DNA from: Pseudomonadota bacterium
GTDB lineage: Bacteria > Pseudomonadota > Gammaproteobacteria > Burkholderiales > Burkholderiaceae_C
Direction of reading: 5' to 3'
DNA: 6,459 bases
Assembly (NCBI GenBank): GCA_023415035.1
Contig: JAEZLX010000004.1
Span: 1 to 6,459, forward strand
Of the stretch, positions 1 to 5,628 are shown piece by piece (the first letter of the stretch is position 1; each line of letters begins with the position of its first letter). The notes beneath the pieces are model-generated. The model saw only the letters and a list, made by a program, of their open reading frames with translations, searched no databases and was not told the origin of the DNA. The translations under genes and the position numbers were made by a program.

Positions 1-41
1 CAACACGACCGGGTGCCGGGCGTGACACCGGCCGTGCGTCC

Positions 42-1256
42 TCAGGCCAGGCCGGTGAGGCTGGCAGCCACGGCCCGCTTGAAAGGCGCGAGCCGCTCGC
101 CGATGCCCAGCAGCGCGCCGCGCAGCAGGCGCGCGCCCGGGTCTTCCCGGGTGTAGAGCGTGGCGATGGCGTGCGTGGCCATGAACAGGCCCCGGCTGGC
201 GTGCTGGTGGCTGCGTTCGTAGCGCCGCAGCATCTTTTCGTCAGCGACGTCGCGTCCCTGCTGGCAGGCCTGCAGCACACCATCGGCCAGGGTCTCGATG
301 CTGCGCAGGCCAAGGTTGAAGCCGTGCGCCGTGACCGGGTGCATGCCGACCGCCGCATCGCCCACGGCCGCGAATCGCCTGGCCACCAGACGGCGGGGCC
401 AGACGCCCACCAGCGGATAGACATGGCGTGCGCTGGCCACTTGCATCGCGCCAAGCTGGTGACCGAAGCGCGCGCCGATGGCCTGACCGAATGCGTCGTC
501 GGGCAGGGCCATCAGGGCCCCGATCTCGTGGTGGGGCAGCGTCAGCACGACGCTGGCGCGCGGTCGGCCGCTGTCGGGGCACGGGTTCATGGGCAGCAGG
601 GCCAGGGTCTGTCCATGGTCGAACCATTCCCAGGCTGCATGTCCGTGCGGCTGCTCGTGCGTCATCGCGCACAGCAGCATGCTGCGGCCGTAGTCGTGCA
701 GGTCGGCGGCGATGCCCATGGCGCGGCGGGTGCTTGAATGGCGGCTGTCGGCGGCCACCAGCAGGCGCGCGCGCAGCCGGCGCCCGTCCTGCAGTTCGGC
801 TTCGGCATGGTCACCGCCAGTGGTGACACGCACCACCTGGCAGGCATCGAACAGTTCTGGCGGTTCGCCATCGGCATCGGCCGGCGCCATGGCGGCATCG
901 AAGGCCGCGCGCCGGATCTGCCAGTTGCCGACGAGGAAACCCAGTTGCGGCTCGCCGCCATGTTCGTGGCCGATGCGCATGCGTGTCTGCGCGGGGCCGG
1001 GGGCGCCGTTCATCACGAGGGCATCGCGCAGCGAAGAGATGTGTTCGGCAGGGATGCGTGACCAGATGCCCAGCCGCTGCAGGATGGCGCGGCTGTGGTG
1101 GGTCATCGCGATCTCGCGGCCGTCGAAGGCCGCGTTGGCCAGTGCCTCGCGGGTCTGGGTGTCGACGATGGCCATGCGCAGGCCGCTGCCGCGCAGTGCG
1201 CGGGCAAGACAAAGGCCGGCTGGGCCGGCCCCGGTGACGAGGATGTCGTAGGCCAT
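42..1256 (-). CDS. ubiM: FAD-dependent ubiquinone-biosynthesis hydroxylase (UbiH/UbiF family, UbiM-like)
   Basis: The 404-residue protein is a flavoprotein monooxygenase of the UbiH/UbiF/COQ6 family. These enzymes hydroxylate polyprenylated ring intermediates of ubiquinone using O2 and NAD(P)H, at or near the inner membrane. Visible in the sequence are the Rossmann dinucleotide motif GAGPAG (residues 9-14), FDGREIAMTH (44-53), the ADSRHSSTRR segment (169-178, the family's usual ADGxxSxxR region), and the FAD-ribityl motif GD at 299-300 followed by HPVTAHGFNLGL (306-317). The length is normal and there is no obvious break. FDGREIA plus ADSR instead of ADGR are features I associate with the UbiM branch, so the symbol is a preference; UbiF or UbiH is possible. 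The ATG at 1256 gives the usual distance to the Rossmann motif, but no Shine-Dalgarno sequence precedes it. An FNR-type box lies 45 bp upstream. It is the last of four same-strand genes, 72 bp after the Spy-like gene. Confidence 0.8.
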   Translation of the reverse strand: MAYDILVTGAGPAGLCLARALRGSGLRMAIVDTQTREALANAAFDGREIAMTHHSRAILQRLGIWSRIPAEHISSLRDALVMNGAPGPAQTRMRIGHEHGGEPQLGFLVGNWQIRRAAFDAAMAPADADGEPPELFDACQVVRVTTGGDHAEAELQDGRRLRARLLVAADSRHSSTRRAMGIAADLHDYGRSMLLCAMTHEQPHGHAAWEWFDHGQTLALLPMNPCPDSGRPRASVVLTLPHHEIGALMALPDDAFGQAIGARFGHQLGAMQVASARHVYPLVGVWPRRLVARRFAAVGDAAVGMHPVTAHGFNLGLRSIETLADGVLQACQQGRDVADEKMLRRYERSHQHASRGLFMATHAIATLYTREDPGARLLRGALLGIGERLAPFKRAVAASLTGLA

Positions 1257-1287
1257 GGCGCCGTCAATGTAACGGCGGCGCCATGCC

Positions 1288-1314
1288 GGAGGCCTTGACG
1301 CAGGTCAAGCCTCC
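1288..1314 (-). promoter_or_regulatory. FNR/CRP-family-type box TTGAC-N4-GTCAA inside a longer stem
   Basis: TTGAC (1295-1299), spacer GCAG and GTCAA (1304-1308) form a perfect inverted repeat, extended to CTTGAC/GTCAAG. Beyond one bulged C (1293), GGAGG/CCTCC (1288-1292 and 1310-1314) also pair. The core matches FNR/Anr/Dnr-type sites. Its centre (1301.5) is 45 bp upstream of the hydroxylase ATG. On the minus strand TACATT (1271-1266, 4 of 6 matches to TATAAT) lies where a class II promoter would place its -10. The long stem could also end transcription of the upstream gene, but no U-run follows it on either strand, so a regulatory box is preferred. Confidence 0.45.
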
Positions 1315-1328
1315 TGGGTGGCGGGTGT

Positions 1329-1968
1329 TCAGCCCTTTTGCGGTTCGGCAGCGGGCGCGCCGTCCTGCGTCCGCGGTGCCTTGGGGTGGTGCTTCATCCC
1401 GTGGCCGTGGTGCATGCCATGCCCGCCGTGGCGATGGCCCTTCATGTGACGCACCTGGCGCGGACCGGTGAAGCCACGCTCGTCGAACACCTTCTGCTGC
1501 TCGGGCGTCAGGCTGGCATAGAGGCCGCGGATGGCGTCATGCCGCTTGGCGAGTTGCGCGTCACGCTGTGCCTTGACAGCTTCCAGGCGATCCAGACGTT
1601 CGGGCGTGCTGAGCTTGCGCCACTCATCGCGCCTGGCGCGGATGTCCTCGCGGGAGACCGGCTTCACGTCGGGCGTGGTGCGGGCCACGAAGGCGTTCCA
1701 GGCCGCTTCCTGCTCGGGTTGCGATCTTGAGCGTCTCCTTGAGCTTGGCCAGACGGGCCTCGCGGTGCTTGGCCATGCGTTCGCCCATGCCGGCGTGGCG
1801 GGCGCCGTGCATGTGGGGTCCCGGGGTGCCGGTTTCGGTGGCACGCTGGGCGGTGTGCTGCGCCAGCAGTTGCGGTTCCATGCCGGTGTTGGCCATGACG
1901 GCCACCGACATGCCGGTCAGGGTGGTGGCCAGGGCAGTGACCATCAGGGCTTTCTTGAACTTGGACAT
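1329..1968 (-). pseudogene. Spy/CpxP-like (LTXXQ) periplasmic protein with His/Met-rich tail, frameshifted
   Basis: Two reading frames together make one protein. From 1968 the first frame encodes a signal peptide (MSKFKK, hydrophobic core, probable cleavage after VMA, residues 24-26) and a basic helix ending KETLKI at residue 82. A different frame then continues QPEQEAAWNAF, holds the LTPEQQ motif and ends at 1329. Removing one base (C at 1722 on the plus strand) joins them as KETLKI-QPEQEAAWNAF, exactly the first LTXXQ-type helix expected, giving about 212 residues. The tail (reconstructed residues 174-195) is very rich in His and Met, suiting Cu or other metal binding. Members of this family are periplasmic chaperone or stress proteins, and this one follows cueR on the same strand after 135 bp. 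The start has a good ribosome site (AGGAG, 1976-1980). As sequenced, translation yields only a truncated, mis-framed 114-residue product. A sequencing error cannot be excluded. Confidence 0.75.
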
Positions 1969-2057
1969 CGTCTTTCTCCTGGACAGTGGTTGAGGAAAAC
2001 TGGATGAGGCCCTTGCCTTGCATCCATGACTCCAGTGTCGAGGGGCGATGTGTCGCG

Positions 2058-2086
2058 GATATGCCTGTGCGTTGGCGTTTTGTAAA
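2058..2086 (-). promoter_or_regulatory. Candidate sigma70 promoter for the Spy-like gene
   Basis: In the 135-bp gap between cueR and the Spy-like gene, the minus strand shows TTTACA (2086-2081), a 17-bp spacer and CATATC (2063-2058). Spacing is ideal and the -35 is good; the -10 is modest. It would give a leader of about 85 nt. I see no copper-type dyad here, so copper induction of this gene would have to come by read-through from copZ-cueR. This is a motif match only. Confidence 0.3.
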
Positions 2087-2103
2087 GTTTTGTGGCTGTT
2101 CCT

Positions 2104-2550
2104 TCACACGCGGCCGGCATCGGCCAGGTCGTCGAGGATGGGGCAGTCGGGGCGGCTGTCGCCAGGGCAGCAGCCCAGCAGGGCGTCGAGGCTGCGCTGC
2201 ATGGCCTGCAGCGCCTGGATGCGCTGGCCCAGTTCATCGTGGTGGCGCTGCGCGATGCGCTTGACCTGGGCGCTGCTGCGGCGCCGGTCGTGCCAGAGGC
2301 TGACCAGCTCGGCGATGGCGTCGAGGCCGAAACCCATGTCGCGCGCGCGGCGGATGAAGCGCAGCGTGTGGACATCCGCCTCGCCGTACTGGCGGTAGTT
2401 GCTGCCGGTGCGGTTCACCTCGCCCAGCAGGCCCAGGGCCTCGTAGTGGCGCAGCATCTTGGGCGAGATGCCGCTGAGCCGTGCGGCCGTGCCGATGGAC
2501 ACGGGCCATGCCATGGCGGGACCGGCGCGGTTGGCGGCCGCTGTCCTCAT
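2104..2550 (-). CDS. cueR: CueR-type copper-responsive MerR-family transcriptional regulator
   Basis: This 148-residue protein is a MerR-family sensor that binds DNA as a dimer and activates copper-export genes when it binds Cu(I) (also Ag or Au in the family). The N-terminal winged helix-turn-helix covers about residues 16-85 (VSIGTAARLSGISPKMLRHY onward), followed by the dimerisation helix. The C-terminal metal loop has C128 and C136 in CPGDSRPDCPIL, with the same spacing as Cys112/Cys120 of E. coli CueR. S93 in SSAQVK aligns with CueR Ser77, which marks sensors of monovalent ions. The ATG at 2550 overlaps the copZ stop as ATGA, suggesting translational coupling; an ATG at 2514 (residue 13) would also leave the whole domain intact. 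As the second gene of copZ-cueR it probably controls its own operon through the divergent operators. HmrR or CupR are equivalent names in other species. Confidence 0.92.
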   Translation of the reverse strand: MRTAAANRAGPAMAWPVSIGTAARLSGISPKMLRHYEALGLLGEVNRTGSNYRQYGEADVHTLRFIRRARDMGFGLDAIAELVSLWHDRRRSSAQVKRIAQRHHDELGQRIQALQAMQRSLDALLGCCPGDSRPDCPILDDLADAGRV

Positions 2551-2744
2551 GACACGGTGTAGCCTTCTTCGCGGATGGCATCGGCCAGTTTCTCGCGGTC
2601 CTGGGCCGATTGCACTTCCACCAGATTGCTGGCGCGGTCGATGCGCACCTCGGCCTGGGGGTCGACCTGGCGGATCGCGGCCTGCACGGCCCTCTCGCAA
2701 TGACCGCAGGTCATGCCCTGCACCTGGAACTGTTGTGTGCTCAT
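2547..2744 (-). CDS. copZ: Copper chaperone CopZ (heavy-metal-associated domain protein)
   Basis: This 65-residue single HMA-domain protein binds Cu(I) in the cytoplasm and is expected to pass it to CopA and probably to the CueR system. The metal motif GMTCGHC (residues 10-16) carries both cysteines, and the rest fits the beta-alpha-beta-beta-alpha-beta fold, with the family-typical IREEGY near the end. The start at 2744 is fixed by a strong ribosome site, AAGGAG, 6 nt upstream. An in-frame GTG at 2786 would fall inside the operator and is rejected. The stop overlaps the cueR start by four bases (ATGA), so the two genes form an operon reading away from copA. Confidence 0.93.
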   Translation of the reverse strand: MSTQQFQVQGMTCGHCERAVQAAIRQVDPQAEVRIDRASNLVEVQSAQDREKLADAIREEGYTVS

Positions 2745-2750
2745 GTCGAT

Positions 2751-2756
2751 CTCCTT
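2751..2756 (-). promoter_or_regulatory. Ribosome binding site of copZ (AAGGAG)
   Basis: AAGGAG on the minus strand lies six bases before the ATG at 2744. It decides this start over the in-frame GTG at 2786, which has no such site and lies inside the CueR dyad. Confidence 0.85.
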
Positions 2757-2777
2757 GTGTTGAAGCGTATGGCCTGC

Positions 2778-2808
2778 ATGGTGCACCTTGACATCGTGTC
2801 AAGGTCAA
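2778..2808 (-). promoter_or_regulatory. copZ-cueR promoter with CueR-type operator dyad
   Basis: A perfect dyad at 2785-2805 has 9-bp arms ACCTTGACA and TGTCAAGGT around a 3-bp centre. On the minus strand TTGACC (2808-2803) overlaps it as the -35. A 19-bp spacer then leads to CACCAT (2783-2778), a poor -10, as is usual for activator-dependent MerR-type promoters. The dyad centre is 8 bp from the -35 edge, exactly as in the copA promoter. A start near 2771 would leave a leader of about 27 nt that includes the copZ ribosome site. The exact -10 is uncertain. Confidence 0.7.
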
Positions 2809-2836
2809 GGCCTGTGAAGAAGATACACCTTGTGGC

Positions 2837-2867
2837 TTGACCTTCCCACGGTGGGAAAGCTTATGCT
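2837..2867 (+). promoter_or_regulatory. copA promoter with 19-bp spacer and CueR operator
   Basis: TTGACC (2837-2842) and TATGCT (2862-2867) are separated by 19 bp, the over-long spacer that MerR-family activators correct by distorting DNA. Inside it, TTCCCAC-G-GTGGGAA (2843-2857) is a perfect dyad. The full 21-bp site 2840-2860 begins ACCTTCCC and strongly resembles the E. coli copA CueR site as I recall it. The -10 ends only 9 bp before the copA ATG. Confidence 0.85.
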
Positions 2868-2876
2868 CGAACGATC

Positions 2877-5369
2877 ATGAATGCTGCCGTCGAACCTGAA
2901 ATCACTTCCCTGAACGAGGCCGTTGACGGTGCGGACGACGAAGCGGCCGGCCGCATCGACCTGGGCGTTGGCGGCATGACCTGTGCTTCCTGCGTCTCGC
3001 GCGTGGAGCGCGTGCTCAAGCGCGTGCCCGGTGTGCTCGACGCAACGGTGAACCTGGCCACCGAGTCGGCGCGTGTGCGTCTGCAGGCGCCATCGGACGC
3101 AGAGTTGCTGGCGCGCGTCAAGCGCGCGGTCCGCGATGCGGGCTATGAGCCGCGCGAGGCCAACGCGCTCGATGAGCCGGAGGCCCCGAGCTGGCACGGC
3201 ATCCCGCACGATTTCGTGCCCGTGCTGGCGGGCCTGCTGTTGTCGGCGCCGCTGGCGCTGCCCATGCTGGGCGACCTGTTCGGTCAGCACTGGATGCTGC
3301 CGGCCTGGCTGCAGTTCCTGCTGGCCACGCCGGTGCAGTTCTGGCTCGGTGCGCGCTTCTATCGCCAGGGCTGGCATGCGCTCAAGGCCATGACCGGCAA
3401 CATGGAACTGCTGGTGGCCATCGGCACCACGGCCGGCTGGGCACTGTCGACCTGGCTGTGGTGGCGCGCTGCGCCCGGCTACATGCCGCATCTGTACTAC
3501 GAGGGGTCGGCCGTCGTCATCACCCTGGTGCTGCTGGGCAAGTGGCTGGAGGCACGCGCCAAGCGCCAGACCACCGACGCCATCCGTGCGCTGCACGCGC
3601 TGCGCCCCGAGCGCGCGCACCTGCTGCCCGATGGCGTGCGGCGACTCGATCCGCTGGACGTGCCGGTGGACGAGCTGCTGCCGGGCGACGAGGTGCGTGT
3701 GTTGCCGGGTGAGCGCTTTCCTGCCGATGGCGAGGTGACAGAAGGGCATTCTCAGGCTGACGAGTCCATGCTCACGGGCGAGTCCATGCCGGTGGCCAAG
3801 ACCGTGGGCGATGTTGTCACGGGCGGCGCGCTCAATGGCGAAGGTCCGCTGCGCGTGCGTGTGACCGCGGTGGGTGCGCAGAGCGTGCTCTCGCGCATCA
3901 TCGCGCTGGTCCAGGATGCGCAGGCCGGCAAGGCGCCGGTGCAGCGTCTGGTGGACCGGGTGGCCGCGGTGTTCGTGCCGGCCGTGCTGCTGATCGCGCT
4001 GGCAACATTGGGCGGCTGGCTCTGGGTCGGTCACCCATGGGAGGAAGCGCTGCTGAATGCGGTGTCGGTGCTGGTGATCGCCTGCCCCTGCGCGCTGGGC
4101 CTGGCAACGCCAACGGCCATCATGGCAGGCACCGGCGTGGCGGCACGGCACGGCATCCTGATCAAGGACGCCGAAGCCCTGGAAATTGCCCACCGCGTGG
4201 ACACGGTGGCCTTCGACAAGACGGGCACGCTCACCGAAGGGCATCCACGCCTACTCTCCATCGAGGGCGCCGCCGGTGTGGACGAGCTGGCCGTGCTGGG
4301 TGCGGCGGCGGCGTTGCAGGCGCAAAGCGCACACCCGCTCGCACAGGCGGTGCGCGATGCGGCGCAGGAACGTGACGTTCCGGTGCAGGAGGCCACCGAG
4401 GTGCAGTCGGTGGCCGGCAAGGGCATGCAGGGTCAGGTGCAGGGCACCGGGTTGGCCCTGGGCAGCGTGCGCTGGATGGAAGAGCTGGGGGTCGACCTGT
4501 CGCCGCTGGCCGATACGCTGGCGCGGCAGCAGACCCAGGGTGCCACGGTCTCGGTGCTGGCCACCCTTACCCCGGCCGGCGGCTGGGTGCCACTGGCCTT
4601 GCTGGCCTTCGGCGACGAGCCCAAGGCGGGCAGCGCCGCGGCTATGCGCCAGTTGCGTGAAAAGGGCCTGCGCCTGTTCATGGTCTCGGGCGACAACCGC
4701 GCCGCGGCCCGCGCGATGGCGGCGCGGCTCGGCCTGCGTGACGACGAGGGCGAGGTGATTGCCGAGGTGTTGCCGGGGGACAAGGCGGCTGTCATCCGGC
4801 GCCTAAAGACAAGGGATGCTGTGCAGCATGAGGGCCAAGGATTCGGCGCCGGGCCGTCCCAAGCCGAATCCGATTCCCCTCGGGGGGCAGCGACCTGGTC
4901 AGCGGCGGAGCGTGGGGGCCAAGCCGATCCCGCCGCCGGGCCGCCCCAAGGCGGGATCAGCCCCCTCGGGGAGCAGCGACCCGCGTCAGCGGCGGAGCGT
5001 GGGGGCCATGTCGTCGCCATGGTGGGAGATGGTGTCAACGACGCGCCGGCACTGGCCGCAGCCGACGTCGGCATGGCGATGAGCCATGCGCGCGGTGGCG
5101 GCTCGGACGTGGCGATGCATGCGGCGGGCATCACGCTCATGCGCGGCGATCCGGCGCTGGTGGCGGCGGCTCTGGACATCTCGCGCCGCACCGTGGCCAA
5201 GATCCGACAGAACCTGTTCTGGGCCTTCATTTACAACGCGGTCGGCATCCCGCTGGCCGCGCTGGGCTTCCTCAGCCCCGTGGTGGCCGGCGCAGCCATG
5301 GCCATGAGCTCGGTCAGCGTCGTGACCAACGCGCTGCTGCTGCGACGCTGGCGGCCCGCGACGCGCTGA
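2877..5369 (+). CDS. copA: Cu(I)-exporting P1B-type ATPase CopA, with an in-frame 63-residue insertion in the P domain
   Basis: The 830-residue inner-membrane pump uses ATP to export Cu(I) from the cytoplasm. In order: an acidic N-terminus; one HMA domain with GMTCASC (33-39); transmembrane segments; the actuator-domain TGES (300-303); the ion-site CPC (403-405); DKTG with phosphorylated D447; H486-P487 of the nucleotide-binding domain; SGDN (604-607); GDGVND (717-722); and C-terminal membrane signatures YN (786-787) and M810-S-S for Cu(I). All catalytic motifs are intact. Residues 647-709 are a Gly/Ala/Pro/Ser-rich insertion between the LK helix and the VVAMVGDG strand, where ordinary CopA has only a short turn; removing it leaves about 767 residues. 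The insertion is encoded by two tandem hairpin repeats. A short extra SHARGGG loop (736-742) follows GDGVND. The start has no Shine-Dalgarno and lies about 9 bp past the -10, so the mRNA may be nearly leaderless. CueR control is expected. Activity of this variant is unproven. Confidence 0.95.
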   Translation: MNAAVEPEITSLNEAVDGADDEAAGRIDLGVGGMTCASCVSRVERVLKRVPGVLDATVNLATESARVRLQAPSDAELLARVKRAVRDAGYEPREANALDEPEAPSWHGIPHDFVPVLAGLLLSAPLALPMLGDLFGQHWMLPAWLQFLLATPVQFWLGARFYRQGWHALKAMTGNMELLVAIGTTAGWALSTWLWWRAAPGYMPHLYYEGSAVVITLVLLGKWLEARAKRQTTDAIRALHALRPERAHLLPDGVRRLDPLDVPVDELLPGDEVRVLPGERFPADGEVTEGHSQADESMLTGESMPVAKTVGDVVTGGALNGEGPLRVRVTAVGAQSVLSRIIALVQDAQAGKAPVQRLVDRVAAVFVPAVLLIALATLGGWLWVGHPWEEALLNAVSVLVIACPCALGLATPTAIMAGTGVAARHGILIKDAEALEIAHRVDTVAFDKTGTLTEGHPRLLSIEGAAGVDELAVLGAAAALQAQSAHPLAQAVRDAAQERDVPVQEATEVQSVAGKGMQGQVQGTGLALGSVRWMEELGVDLSPLADTLARQQTQGATVSVLATLTPAGGWVPLALLAFGDEPKAGSAAAMRQLREKGLRLFMVSGDNRAAARAMAARLGLRDDEGEVIAEVLPGDKAAVIRRLKTRDAVQHEGQGFGAGPSQAESDSPRGAATWSAAERGGQADPAAGPPQGGISPLGEQRPASAAERGGHVVAMVGDGVNDAPALAAADVGMAMSHARGGGSDVAMHAAGITLMRGDPALVAAALDISRRTVAKIRQNLFWAFIYNAVGIPLAALGFLSPVVAGAAMAMSSVSVVTNALLLRRWRPATR
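4816..4829. repeat. Perfect 14-bp palindrome at the left edge of the copA insertion
   Basis: ATGCTG-TG-CAGCAT has 6-bp arms around 2 bases. It lies in the short stretch (about 4815-4831) between normal copA sequence and the first repeat unit, so it may be the left terminus of the inserted element. No matching copy is seen at the right edge. Confidence 0.5.
4832..4915 (+). repeat. REP-like hairpin element, unit 1 (84 bp, within copA)
   Basis: The unit begins GGGCCAA, followed by a perfect 9-bp stem GGATTCGGC (4839-4847) / GCCGAATCC (4863-4871) closing a 15-nt loop that starts GCCGGGCCG. A small hairpin CCCCTCGGGG (4876-4885), a CAGCGAC block and a G-rich tail follow. The tail, running on into the next unit, belongs to a 24-nt block (4898-4921) that recurs exactly at 4985-5008. 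The length is a multiple of three and contains no stop in the copA frame. I recall similar repeats in Comamonadaceae genomes, mostly between genes, but could not search. Confidence 0.8.
4916..5002 (+). repeat. REP-like hairpin element, unit 2 (87 bp, within copA)
   Basis: The second tandem unit has the same layout as the first. Its stem GATCCCGCC (4926-4934) / GGCGGGATC (4950-4958) is perfect but differs from the unit 1 stem at 5 of 9 pairs, each change matched on the other arm. The 15-nt loop differs at one base only. CCCCTCGGGG recurs at 4962-4971. The copA frame reads both units in the same phase, giving a SAAERGG motif at the end of each (residues 675-681 and 704-710). Confidence 0.8.
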
Positions 5370-5451
5370 TCGATGGGCTGTCATACATCCGCCTAAGAGG
5401 GGGTGTCGGCGGTACATCGGCGAATTCGGGGCGTTTTTCGTGATGCACCCT

Positions 5452-5473
5452 TATTTACAACAAAATGTAAATA
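5452..5473. promoter_or_regulatory. A/T-rich inverted repeat, possible operator
   Basis: TATTTACA (5452-5459) and TGTAAATA (5466-5473) are perfect 8-bp arms around a 6-bp spacer, in an A/T-rich island that contrasts with the surrounding DNA. The centre lies 51 bp upstream of the FNR-type box centre. The overlapping AATGTAAATATTCATT (5464-5479) is a weaker palindrome loosely like NsrR sites. The regulator is unknown. Confidence 0.4.
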
Positions 5474-5506
5474 TTCATTCAAGAACCGCAGGAGCCGCGT
5501 GCCGTT

Positions 5507-5548
5507 TTGACGTGTGTCAAGCGGCCACCCGGGCCGCGGACCCATAGT
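5507..5548 (+). promoter_or_regulatory. Predicted class II FNR-type promoter of the hemerythrin gene
   Basis: TTGAC-GTGT-GTCAA (5507-5520) is a perfect FNR/Anr/Dnr/FixK-type dyad. CATAGT (5543-5548) is a reasonable -10. It implies a start near 5555, which puts the box centre (5513.5) at -41.5, the classic class II activation position. A second perfect dyad, GCGGCC-N5-GGCCGC (5521-5537), lies between the box and the -10. The leader would be about 74 nt. Which family member binds cannot be told from the site alone. Confidence 0.5.
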
Positions 5549-5628
5549 CGCGCCACGGGCGGAGTGCGCCTGTTCAAGGCCATCGCGAACGGGCGTTCCG
5601 GTGCCGCGAATGTTCCGGAGACACGACC

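Noticed and set aside
2020..2045. MerR/ZntR-like half-site (ACTGGAGTC on the minus strand) upstream of the Spy-like gene
   Set aside because: Only one half resembles such operators, and there is no properly spaced -35/-10 pair around it.
2745..2786. Upstream in-frame GTG start for copZ at 2786
   Set aside because: It lies inside the CueR dyad and has no ribosome site, whereas the ATG at 2744 has AAGGAG at ideal spacing and matches normal CopZ length.
2805..4244. Long open frame (479 codons) on the minus strand opposite copA
   Set aside because: It mirrors copA codon structure in GC-rich DNA, has no ribosome site or recognisable domain, is rich in His/Gln/Arg as antisense frames tend to be, and would cross the copper operators.
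4832..5002. CRISPR array or attC-like integron sites as an explanation of the tandem copA repeats
   Set aside because: There are only two units, without unique spacers, joined directly inside a coding frame. No attC core sites, integrase or cas genes are visible in the window.
4433..5230. 265-codon minus-strand open frame covering the copA insertion
   Set aside because: It is antisense to clear copA catalytic motifs, has low-complexity composition and no recognisable domain. The inserted repeats happen to be open in several frames.
5390..5440. Rho-independent terminator after copA (T-run at 5433-5437)
   Set aside because: No stable GC stem directly precedes the T-run; only weak or long-loop pairings such as CCGCC/GGCGG were found.
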